Origin: an uncultured bacterium
GTDB lineage: Bacteria > Verrucomicrobiota > Lentisphaeria > Victivallales > UBA1829
Length of the DNA stretch: 5,213 nt
Direction of reading: 5' to 3'
Assembly: GCA_900549045.1 (NCBI GenBank)
Contig: URNE01000209.1
Coordinates: forward strand, 1 to 5,213
Part shown: positions 1-5,213 of the stretch, in pieces
Layout: the number at the start of each line of letters is the position of its first letter
Numbering within the stretch: position 1 is the stretch's first letter
The notes under the pieces: model-generated
What the model was told of the DNA's origin: nothing
Databases searched by the model: none
The model's input: the letters and a program-made list of their open reading frames with translations, nothing else
Program-made: the position numbers and the translations under genes

Positions 1-26
1 GCCGGAGTCCGTGGAAGGAATCCGGC
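1..26 (-). terminator. Possible rho-independent terminator hairpin after rnfE (truncated at window edge)
   Basis: Bases 1-10 and 17-26 form a GC-rich inverted repeat: nine of ten positions pair, with one mismatch at 7/20, around a 6-base loop at 11-16. It begins about 21 bases past the rnfE stop codon, where an operon terminator would be expected. A terminator for minus-strand transcription would need a U-run just beyond position 1, which is outside the window, so the call is incomplete. The stem might also extend outside. It could instead be a bidirectional terminator shared with a convergent gene, or a plain hairpin that protects the 3' end of the mRNA. Confidence 0.45.
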
Positions 27-47
27 CGAATGTGCGGGAGGAGAAAA

Positions 48-719
48 TTATTTTTTCTTTTCGATCTCGCAGAGACCGCAGTGGCGGCAGTCCATATCGA
101 GCGGGGGCTCGCATTTTTTGCCTTTCTTCTCCGCCTGGCGTCTGTTGTAGACATTCATCAGGGCGAGGAATCCGCCGAGCATCAGGAATCCGCCGGGAGC
201 CATGCCCATCAGCGAGAAGTCGGTTGTCCACGGCGTGATGACCTTTACGCCGAAGAGGGTTCCGCCCGTCAGGAACTCGCGGCAGAGCCCGAGCGAAACC
301 AGGGCCAGGGTAAAGCCGAGTCCCATGCCCAGTCCGTCGAGCAGGGAGCGGAAGACGTTGTGTTTGGAGGCGAACGCTTCCGCGCGGCCCAGGACGATGC
401 AGTTCACGACGATCAGCGGGATGAAGATTCCGAGCGCGTCGTAGATTGCGGCGGGCGCGTAGGCCTGCATGAGCTGGTCGACGACCGTCACGAACGCCGC
501 GATCACGACGATGTAGCACGGGATGCGGATTTTTGCGGGAACGATGTTGCGGATGAGGGAGATCGCCATATTGCTGCACGCAAGCACAAACGTCGTGGCG
601 AGTCCCATTCCCAGCGCGTTGGGGGCGTTGGAGGTGGTTGCGAGAGTCGGGCACATGCCGAGCATCAGAACCAGAACGGGGTTCTCCTTCCAGAGACCTT
701 TCAGAAAATCGTTCAGCAT
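48..719 (-). CDS. rnfE: Rnf complex membrane subunit RnfE (RsxE/NqrD family) with a cysteine-rich C-terminal tail
   Basis: Integral membrane subunit of the ferredoxin:NAD oxidoreductase, 223 aa (E. coli RsxE is about 231). It pairs with RnfA, and the two share an intramembrane iron-sulfur centre bound by two cysteines from each. The expected ligands are C23 in LGMCP and C107 in VVNCIVLGRAEAF; the latter motif is a family signature. About six hydrophobic segments are visible, and the N-terminal GLWKENPVL is typical of the family. The start ATG has GGAGG nine bases upstream, encoded in the last codons of rnfG, and only two bases separate it from the rnfG stop, so the genes are probably translationally coupled. 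It is the last gene of the cluster. Unusual: after the last membrane segment a basic tail carries C203, C211, C214 and C217, a CxxCxxC arrangement plus one more cysteine, not present in E. coli RsxE. The basic residues suggest a cytoplasmic tail (inference). Confidence 0.97.
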   Translation of the reverse strand: MLNDFLKGLWKENPVLVLMLGMCPTLATTSNAPNALGMGLATTFVLACSNMAISLIRNIVPAKIRIPCYIVVIAAFVTVVDQLMQAYAPAAIYDALGIFIPLIVVNCIVLGRAEAFASKHNVFRSLLDGLGMGLGFTLALVSLGLCREFLTGGTLFGVKVITPWTTDFSLMGMAPGGFLMLGGFLALMNVYNRRQAEKKGKKCEPPLDMDCRHCGLCEIEKKK

Positions 720-721
720 GA

Positions 722-1408
722 TTATTTTCCTCCGTTTGCCGCGGCTTCGATGGCGGCTTTGTTGTTTTCAAATGCGGATGCGGCCTCCCATGCGGCTTCG
801 CAGACGGCGTTCGAACTGATGGTCGCGCCGGTCACATGATTGACTTCGCCGCCGTTCTTGTCGAGCGTCCACGGCTGTTTCTTCCAGGAATCCGTCTTCG
901 CGGCGGAGTGCCCGATGTACTGATCCAGAATCGGGTTTGCGGGAAGCTTGTTGTCCGTCTTCTTCGCAAAAAGATTGAAGATCGTTTTCGTTTCGGTGCG
1001 GTTGGTTGCTCTTGTACCGAGTCCCGGTGTTTCGTTGTGCGAGGAGATTACATAGCTGGTGATTTTGCCGTCCGGAGAGAATCCGATGAGACCTTCGACA
1101 TTTCCGCCGTATCCGGAGCCGGATTTCGCCTGCGCGGCGTAACCGACGACTTTTCCGTTCTTTTTGGCGATGTAGAACTCGACGTCGGCCCCGGACGCGC
1201 CCTTGACGACGAGTTTCGTTTTGACGAGATCGTTGTCGAATTCGGGAAGAACGGCCTTGAGTCCGTTGTAGACTTTTTTCTCTTTTGCCGCGGCGATCGG
1301 GCCGGCGGTGGCACGGGAGACGAGTCCCATCACCGCTGTGGCGATTGCGCAGAGCACGCAGAGAAAGAATCCGAGATAGAAGATATTGATTTTTTTCTGT
1401 TCGCTCAT
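722..1408 (-). CDS. rnfG: Rnf complex subunit RnfG, membrane-anchored covalent-FMN protein
   Basis: Encodes 228 aa (E. coli RsxG is about 206). One N-terminal membrane anchor (about residues 8-30) is followed by a soluble FMN-binding domain that in this family lies on the outer face of the membrane. Family signatures are GSGYGG (97-102), HNETPGLGTR (124-133) and the flavinylation motif NHVTGATISS (190-199). T196 is the predicted site where ApbE attaches FMN through a phosphoester bond. The motif normally begins with Asp, but here that position is N190 (codon AAT). The tail after the motif is alanine-rich. The start is the ATG that overlaps the rnfD stop as ATGA, with GGAGG six bases upstream. 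The same frame stays open upstream to about 1756, but that stretch is inside rnfD and has no RnfG character. The protein passes electrons between RnfD and the rest of the membrane module. Confidence 0.97.
   Translation of the reverse strand: MSEQKKINIFYLGFFLCVLCAIATAVMGLVSRATAGPIAAAKEKKVYNGLKAVLPEFDNDLVKTKLVVKGASGADVEFYIAKKNGKVVGYAAQAKSGSGYGGNVEGLIGFSPDGKITSYVISSHNETPGLGTRATNRTETKTIFNLFAKKTDNKLPANPILDQYIGHSAAKTDSWKKQPWTLDKNGGEVNHVTGATISSNAVCEAAWEAASAFENNKAAIEAAANGGK
729..733 (-). promoter_or_regulatory. Shine-Dalgarno of rnfE inside the rnfG 3' end
   Basis: GGAGG on the minus strand, nine bases before the rnfE ATG. It is formed by the two penultimate Gly codons of rnfG, so ribosomes finishing rnfG end on the rnfE initiation site. 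This supports the chosen start and translational coupling. Confidence 0.85.
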
Positions 1409-2436
1409 CTTGCACCTCCATGCGAATGAACCCAGCCGAACGGACGCTTGTAGCAGAGCCGGTCGATCAGCGGGACGAGCGCGTTCATGATGACGATGGC
1501 GAAACTCATACCCTCGGGGAAGCCGCCCCAGATGCGGATGACGCAGGTGATGACGCCGATTCCGGCGCCGAAGATCCAGCAGCCGCGGCGGGTCAGCGGG
1601 GAGGTCACCATGTCGGTCGCCATGAAGAACGCTCCGATCATTACGCCGCCCGTCATGAGATGAAACAGCGGACCGGGTGTTGCGGCGGGGGCCGCGAGGT
1701 TGACGATCCAGGTGAAGAGCGCAACCGTTGCGAGAATCGCAACCGGGATTTCCCATTTGATCAGGCGGAAGAGGAGGAGTCCGACTGCGCCGATCAGGAG
1801 CGCCAGGACGGATGTTTCACCGAGCGAACCGCCCATGTTGCCGAGGAAATAGTCCAGATAGTTGATCGGGAGCTGCGCCATCTTGTCGGCGTTTCCGGCG
1901 GCGGCTTTGGCGAGTGTCAGCGGGGTTGCCGTAGTGGCCGCATCCGCGGCGCAGCTGAAGAGGGGCGCCGGGGCGACCCACTGAGTCGTCATGGGGCCGG
2001 TGAAGCCGACGAGCAGAGCGACACGGCCGACGGCGGCCGGGTTGAACGGATTCTGTCCGAGTCCGCCGAACACCTCTTTGGCGATGATGATTGCGACGAA
2101 TGCGCCGGTCATGCAGAGCCACCACTGCGCTTGCGAGGGCAGGTTCAGCGCGAGGATGAGACCGGTCACCGCCGCGCTCAGGTCACGCGTCGTGTTCGGA
2201 GTTTTCATCAGTTTGCACCAGAGAAACTCGAAGACCATGCTGAACGCAACGCAGAGCGCCATGACGCGGAGCGCATGAAGTCCGAAGAACCAGATGGCTG
2301 CGACGACCGCCGGGAGCAGGCAGAGCAGCACCTGAAGCATGATTCCGGAGATTGTCGCTCCGTCGTGCAGATGCGGGGAGGAGCTGATGATCAGACTGCC
2401 CGGAACCGGCATTTTCATTTCTTTATTTTCTTCCAT
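1405..2436 (-). CDS. rnfD: Rnf complex membrane subunit RnfD (NqrB-related), covalent-FMN protein
   Basis: Polytopic membrane subunit of 343 aa, close to the usual RnfD length of about 350. Signatures: SSSPHLHDG (18-26), TTRDLSAAVTGLILALNLP (82-100), GGLGQNPFNPAAVGR (124-138), ATDMVTSPLT (273-282) and GFPEGMSFAIVIMN (305-318). The segment DAATTATPL (165-173) is the flavinylation site; T171 is the predicted FMN-bearing residue. The position before Ala-Thr is Thr169 rather than the Gly of the classic motif. Roughly ten hydrophobic stretches are seen. In Rnf, RnfD relays electrons across the membrane with RnfG and is a candidate for ion translocation. I chose the ATG at 2436. A TTG two codons upstream is only one base from the AAGGTGA ribosome site, whereas the ATG lies seven bases from its GGTG core. 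The gene starts 11 bp after rnfC and overlaps rnfG by four bases. Confidence 0.97.
   Translation of the reverse strand: MEENKEMKMPVPGSLIISSSPHLHDGATISGIMLQVLLCLLPAVVAAIWFFGLHALRVMALCVAFSMVFEFLWCKLMKTPNTTRDLSAAVTGLILALNLPSQAQWWLCMTGAFVAIIIAKEVFGGLGQNPFNPAAVGRVALLVGFTGPMTTQWVAPAPLFSCAADAATTATPLTLAKAAAGNADKMAQLPINYLDYFLGNMGGSLGETSVLALLIGAVGLLLFRLIKWEIPVAILATVALFTWIVNLAAPAATPGPLFHLMTGGVMIGAFFMATDMVTSPLTRRGCWIFGAGIGVITCVIRIWGGFPEGMSFAIVIMNALVPLIDRLCYKRPFGWVHSHGGAR
1415..1419 (-). promoter_or_regulatory. Shine-Dalgarno of rnfG inside the rnfD 3' end
   Basis: GGAGG on the minus strand, six bases before the rnfG ATG, lying in the final Gly-Gly codons of rnfD. It decides the rnfG start against the long upstream in-frame extension that lies within rnfD. 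Confidence 0.88.
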
Positions 2437-2442
2437 TTGCAA

Positions 2443-2450
2443 TCACCTTA
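2443..2450 (-). promoter_or_regulatory. Shine-Dalgarno of rnfD fused to the rnfC stop codon
   Basis: Reads TAAGGTGA on the minus strand: the rnfC stop TAA runs directly into the AAGGTGA ribosome site. Its spacing favours the ATG at 2436 over the TTG at 2442 as the rnfD start. Confidence 0.8.
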
Positions 2451-3767
2451 TTTTTTACGCCGTTTTGCGAGGATTTCGGCTTTCGCCCGGCGGAAATGCT
2501 GAACGAGCGGACGCTTTGCGGGGCAGATGTAGGCGCAGGTTCCGCACTCCACGCAATCCATCACATAATTGTGTTCCGCCATTGCGAATTCGCCGGCTTC
2601 GATCATCGTGCTGAGCGTCGGAACGAGAAGGTTCATCGGACATGCCTTCACGCAGCGGGAGCAGCGGATGCAGGGGTTGCCTTCGAACTGCTCGATCTCT
2701 TCCGGAGCCATCAGCAGAACGCCCGAGGAGTTTTTGGCGACGGGAACGTCGATGTTCGACTGGGCGAAGCCCATCATCGGACCGCCCATGATGACCTTCG
2801 CCGGGTTTTCCTTCACGCCGCCGCTGAGTTCCAGCAGTTTGCGGATCGGGGTTCCGATACGCACCAGATAGTTCGCCGGGTCGACAACCGGGGTTCCGGT
2901 GACGGTTGTGACGCGCTCGATCAGCGGATGTCCGAGAACGACCGCATCGTGCACCGCGGCCGCCGTGCCGATGTTCATGACGACGCAGCCGACGTCCATC
3001 GGGAGGCCGCCTTCGAGCACCTGGCGTCCGGTCAGCGCGTAGATCAGCTGTTTTTCCGCGCCCTGCGGGTATTTGACGTGCAGGGGAACAACTGTGATTT
3101 TGAACTTCGCGGCCGCCTCGGCCATCTTTTCGATCGCGTCCATTTTGTTGTCTTCCACACCGACGAAGATGCGGGAGACCTTGAGAATTTTCGCGGCGAT
3201 GGCGATGCCGGTCAGCGCCTCTTCCGTGCGGGTGAGCATCAGACGGTGGTCGGCGGTCAGGAACGGTTCACATTCGGCGCCGTTGACGATGAGAGTGTCG
3301 ATGTTTTTTTCCGGCGGGGGCGAGAGTTTGACGTGGGTCGGGAACGCCGCGCCGCCCATGCCGACGATTCCGGCGTCGAGGATGCGTTTTTTGAGAACGT
3401 CTTTTTCGGTATCCGCCCAATCCGGGATCGGGTCGAGGCCGGTGTCCCATTCGTCGGTGCCGTCGGCGATGATTTCGACGGCCTGCTCGGAAGCTCCGGT
3501 CACGCCGGTGATTTCAACGATGTCGCCGACGGTTCCGCAGACGGGGGAGTGGAGCGGAACGGAGACGAACCCGCCCGGTTCGGCGATGCGCTGCCCCTTT
3601 TTGACGGCGTCGCCTTTTTTGACGGTCAGGGTCGGGGGCGCGCCGATGTTCTGGCGGACGGGAACGATGTATTTGTCAAACAGGGGAGCGATGCGGAGTT
3701 CTTTTCCGGCGGTCAGCTCCTTGCCTTCGAGCGGGTGAATGCCGCCCTTGAATTTGCGTGCGCTCAT
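2448..3767 (-). CDS. rnfC: Rnf complex subunit RnfC, NADH/FMN-binding iron-sulfur protein
   Basis: Peripheral cytoplasmic subunit of 439 aa that reacts with NAD(H). Family landmarks in order: FKGGIHPLEGKELT at the N-terminus (6-19); a barrel-like sandwich region (about 40-100); the glycine-rich nucleotide-binding stretch GIVGMGGAAFPTHVK (133-147), as in the NADH/FMN site of complex I 51-kDa proteins; NGAECEPFLTADHRLM (162-177); an SLBB-like region (roughly 250-310); and two [4Fe-4S] motifs, C366-x2-C369-x2-C372-x3-C376-P and C405-x2-C408-x2-C411-x3-C415-P. A basic tail ends the protein. It lacks the long alanine-rich C-terminal extension of E. coli RsxC (about 740 aa) and has the compact size seen in anaerobes. 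The start is the ATG that overlaps the rnfB stop as ATGA, preceded by AAGGTG. The frame is open a further 27 codons upstream to a GTG, but that part lies inside rnfB and does not look like RnfC. Confidence 0.98.
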   Translation of the reverse strand: MSARKFKGGIHPLEGKELTAGKELRIAPLFDKYIVPVRQNIGAPPTLTVKKGDAVKKGQRIAEPGGFVSVPLHSPVCGTVGDIVEITGVTGASEQAVEIIADGTDEWDTGLDPIPDWADTEKDVLKKRILDAGIVGMGGAAFPTHVKLSPPPEKNIDTLIVNGAECEPFLTADHRLMLTRTEEALTGIAIAAKILKVSRIFVGVEDNKMDAIEKMAEAAAKFKITVVPLHVKYPQGAEKQLIYALTGRQVLEGGLPMDVGCVVMNIGTAAAVHDAVVLGHPLIERVTTVTGTPVVDPANYLVRIGTPIRKLLELSGGVKENPAKVIMGGPMMGFAQSNIDVPVAKNSSGVLLMAPEEIEQFEGNPCIRCSRCVKACPMNLLVPTLSTMIEAGEFAMAEHNYVMDCVECGTCAYICPAKRPLVQHFRRAKAEILAKRRKK

Positions 3768-4606
3768 GCGGCACCTTCTTTCTTCTTCGCATCTTCCCGG
3801 ACGGCTTCCAAATGCTGTTCGGGAGTCAGCAGACATTTTCTCGGGCACTTCGCCGCTTCGATGACGGATTCGTCCGGCGGGTTTGTGTAGACCGCACGGA
3901 TCATGAAGCCTTGCGGATTGAATTTATCGGGAGCCGCTTTCAGGCACTTGCGGCAGGCGATGCAGGAGGCTGTGCATTTTTTCATGCGGAGCGCGGGTTT
4001 CTCCAGCGAGTTGCAGTAGATGTGCACGCGTGCGGAGGCGGGAACCAGTTTGATGAGTTTGCGCGGGCATGCCTCCGCGCACTGGCCGCAGCCGACGCAA
4101 AGTTCCGGATGAACGACGGCGAGTCCGTCGATAACCTCAATCGCGCCGAATTTGCAGACATGCGCGCAGGTTCCGAATCCGATGCAGCCGAAACGGCAGT
4201 CTTTTCCGGCACCGTTGAGCTGAACGGCGGAACGGCAGTCGAGAATGCCGTTGTACTGCGCGCCCATTTTCGAATGCGAGAGCGTGCCGCTGCAGAGAAC
4301 GACGGCGACTTTTTTCTCGCTTGCTTCGACTTTCTGTCCGAGGCATTCCGCGATTTTTTCGATGTTTGCCGCCGGGCAGGCGGGGCATTTGTTGACGGGA
4401 GCTTTGCCTTCGACGATATTTTTCGCGAGGTCGGCGCATCCGGCGAATCCGCATCCGCCGCAGTTGGCGCCGGGGAGCAGGGCGGCGACTTCATCGATGC
4501 GGGGATCGACTTCCACCGCGAATTTTTTCGCGGCAACCGCAATGCAGACGCCGAGCACCAGACCGGTCACGGCGACGACGAGAACGGAAAGAACAACCAT
4601 ATCCAT
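3764..4606 (-). CDS. rnfB: Rnf complex subunit RnfB, cysteine-rich ferredoxin-like protein (long form)
   Basis: Membrane-anchored subunit of 280 aa that exchanges electrons with soluble ferredoxin; E. coli RsxB is about 192 aa. Residues 3-26 form the N-terminal anchor. Next comes the Fe4S-type domain C49-x2-C52-x4-C57-x16-C74, then a two-cluster ferredoxin domain (C137, C141, C147, C151 and C170-x2-C173-x2-C176-x3-C180-P). The C-terminal part resembles the extra ferredoxin region of longer anaerobe RnfB proteins, but looks degenerate: C211, C215, C218 and C221 are followed by Ala225-Pro where Cys-Pro is expected, and only C254 and C258 remain of a second cluster motif. There are 24 cysteines in all. 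The start ATG lies ten bases after AAGGAG; a second in-frame ATG two codons on (4600) is a weaker alternative. The gene begins 14 bp after rnfA and overlaps rnfC by four bases. Confidence 0.97.
   Translation of the reverse strand: MDMVVLSVLVVAVTGLVLGVCIAVAAKKFAVEVDPRIDEVAALLPGANCGGCGFAGCADLAKNIVEGKAPVNKCPACPAANIEKIAECLGQKVEASEKKVAVVLCSGTLSHSKMGAQYNGILDCRSAVQLNGAGKDCRFGCIGFGTCAHVCKFGAIEVIDGLAVVHPELCVGCGQCAEACPRKLIKLVPASARVHIYCNSLEKPALRMKKCTASCIACRKCLKAAPDKFNPQGFMIRAVYTNPPDESVIEAAKCPRKCLLTPEQHLEAVREDAKKKEGAA
3772..3777 (-). promoter_or_regulatory. Shine-Dalgarno of rnfC inside the rnfB 3' end
   Basis: AAGGTG on the minus strand, four bases before the rnfC ATG (six from its AAGG core), within the last codons of rnfB. 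It favours the short 439-residue RnfC over the 27-codon upstream extension. Confidence 0.75.
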
Positions 4607-4616
4607 TTTTTCATGT

Positions 4617-4622
4617 CTCCTT
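4617..4622 (-). promoter_or_regulatory. Shine-Dalgarno of rnfB overlapping the rnfA stop codon
   Basis: AAGGAG on the minus strand; its first two bases are the end of the rnfA TAA. It lies ten bases before the rnfB ATG at 4606. An out-of-frame ATG at 4614 sits only two bases from it, probably too close to be used well. Confidence 0.8.
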
Positions 4623-5213
4623 ATCTGACGAGTCCGGAGAAGCCCATGAACGCCATTGCGAGGATTCCGGCGGTGATGAGCGCGATTGCCGCACCCTGGA
4701 ACGGACGCGGAATTTTGGCGATCGCGAGGCGTTCGCGGATGCTTGCGAAGAGCACGACGGCGAGCGCGAATCCGACGCCGGAGCAGAGACCGAAGACGGT
4801 GGACGCGAGGATTCCGCGGTCGAACTTGGAGTTGAGTTCCGCCGCTCCGAGCACGCAGCAGTTCGTCGTGATCAGCGGCAGATAGATTCCGAGCGCGGCG
4901 TAAAGCGGCGGGCTGAATTTCTGCATCACAATTTCCACAATCTGCACGAGCGCCGCGATGACGACGATGAACAGAAGCAGCTTTGTGAAACCGATGTCCA
5001 CATTCTGCAAACCGAGCGCGGGAACGCTGAGCTTGACTTTCAGCAGACAGTTGTAAAGCACCGACGCGACGAACGACGCGATCGTCATGACGAAGATCAG
5101 CGCGCCCGACATGCCCAGTGCCGTGGACAGTTTTTTGGAAACCCCCAGGAACGGGCAGATTCCCAGAATTCTCGCCAATACCATGTTGTTCACAAGGATG
5201 GCGCCGATGGTGA
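4621..5213 (-). CDS. rnfA: Rnf complex membrane subunit RnfA (RsxA/NqrE family), 5' end missing
   Basis: Polytopic membrane subunit that pairs with RnfE to hold the intramembrane iron-sulfur centre. The frame is open to the window edge: 196 residues are visible, and about 6-8 N-terminal residues are probably missing compared with E. coli RsxA (193 aa). The first visible residues, TIGAILVNNMVLARILGICP, match the conserved RnfA N-terminal region, so the GTG at 5193 is an internal Val codon and not the start. Expected ligands, numbered from the first visible residue, are C19 in LGICPF and C118 in TTNCCVLG. About six hydrophobic segments are visible. GVSKKLSTALGM and LYAALGIYLPLITTNC are strong family signatures. 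RnfA and RnfE are homologues known to insert with opposite topology. The doubled cysteine (C118-C119) is a small departure from the NCAVLG of E. coli. It is the first gene seen in the cluster; whether anything precedes it is unknown. Confidence 0.97.
   Translation of the reverse strand, partial: TIGAILVNNMVLARILGICPFLGVSKKLSTALGMSGALIFVMTIASFVASVLYNCLLKVKLSVPALGLQNVDIGFTKLLLFIVVIAALVQIVEIVMQKFSPPLYAALGIYLPLITTNCCVLGAAELNSKFDRGILASTVFGLCSGVGFALAVVLFASIRERLAIAKIPRPFQGAAIALITAGILAMAFMGFSGLVR

Noticed and set aside
48..58. T-rich run near the plus-strand hairpin at 1-26, as a plus-strand terminator.
   Set aside because: The run starts about 20 bases past the stem rather than directly after it, and it is explained by the Lys codons and stop at the end of rnfE.
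1409..1756. Upstream in-frame extension of rnfG giving a 344-residue frame.
   Set aside because: It lies inside rnfD in another frame and reads as an Arg-rich shadow. The ATG at 1408 has a good ribosome site and directly precedes the expected membrane anchor.
3768..3848. Upstream in-frame GTG extension of rnfC by 27 codons.
   Set aside because: It overlaps rnfB and has no RnfC-like sequence. The ATG at 3767 gives the conserved N-terminus and has its own ribosome site.
30..4885. Long plus-strand open frames at 30-839, 1420-2502, 2496-3890 and 3758-4885, nearly tiling the window.
   Set aside because: They lie antisense to well-supported rnf genes, encode low-complexity Arg/Asp/Glu/Ala/Gly-rich sequences with no recognisable motif, and are expected when a GC-rich gene rarely uses codons whose complement is a stop.
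5191..5193. GTG as the start of rnfA.
   Set aside because: The frame continues upstream into TIGAIL, which matches the conserved RnfA N-terminal region, so this codon is an internal Val and the true start is outside the window.
1..5213. CRISPR arrays, tRNA or rRNA genes, insertion sequences, long direct repeats or an undescribed system.
   Set aside because: None seen by eye. The six rnf genes cover almost all of the window and account for its coding content.

Overview
The window is one co-directional gene cluster on the minus strand. It encodes all six core subunits of an Rnf (Rsx-type) membrane complex, which transfers electrons between ferredoxin and NAD and couples this to ion movement across the cytoplasmic membrane. 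In transcription order (right to left) the genes are rnfA (5' end cut by the window edge), rnfB, rnfC, rnfD, rnfG and rnfE. The assignments rest on family signatures: the RnfB and RnfC iron-sulfur cysteine motifs, ApbE-type flavinylation motifs in RnfD and RnfG, and the paired membrane proteins RnfA and RnfE, each with two conserved cysteines.

The genes are packed tightly. rnfB/rnfC and rnfD/rnfG overlap by ATGA (4 bp). The gaps are 14 bp (rnfA/rnfB), 11 bp (rnfC/rnfD) and 2 bp (rnfG/rnfE). Every visible Shine-Dalgarno sequence lies in, or overlaps, the end of the preceding gene, which points to one transcript with translational coupling. Just downstream of rnfE, at the left edge, is a GC-rich hairpin that may be the operon's terminator; its expected U-tract would lie outside the window. 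No promoter is visible, because the region upstream of rnfA is not included. There is no gene-free stretch over 50 bases.

Together the subunits form the usual electron path. RnfB (ferredoxin-like clusters) and RnfC (NADH and FMN site, two [4Fe-4S] clusters) sit on the cytoplasmic side. RnfA and RnfE hold the intramembrane iron-sulfur centre. RnfD (membrane) and RnfG (anchored, outer face) carry covalent FMN. ApbE, needed for flavinylation, is not in the window. Whether the ion is Na+ or H+ cannot be read from the sequence.

The organism is a GC-rich bacterium, probably anaerobic or fermentative. The A-B-C-D-G-E order matches the proteobacterial rnf/rsx layout, but the long cysteine-rich RnfB (280 aa) and short RnfC (439 aa, no long C-terminal extension) look more like the anaerobe type. 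A PVC-group (for example Lentisphaeria) or related host is possible, but this is a weak guess.

I see no new system. The points worth checking are subunit details: a four-cysteine tail on RnfE, a degenerate third ferredoxin-like region in RnfB, and non-consensus residues in both flavinylation motifs.
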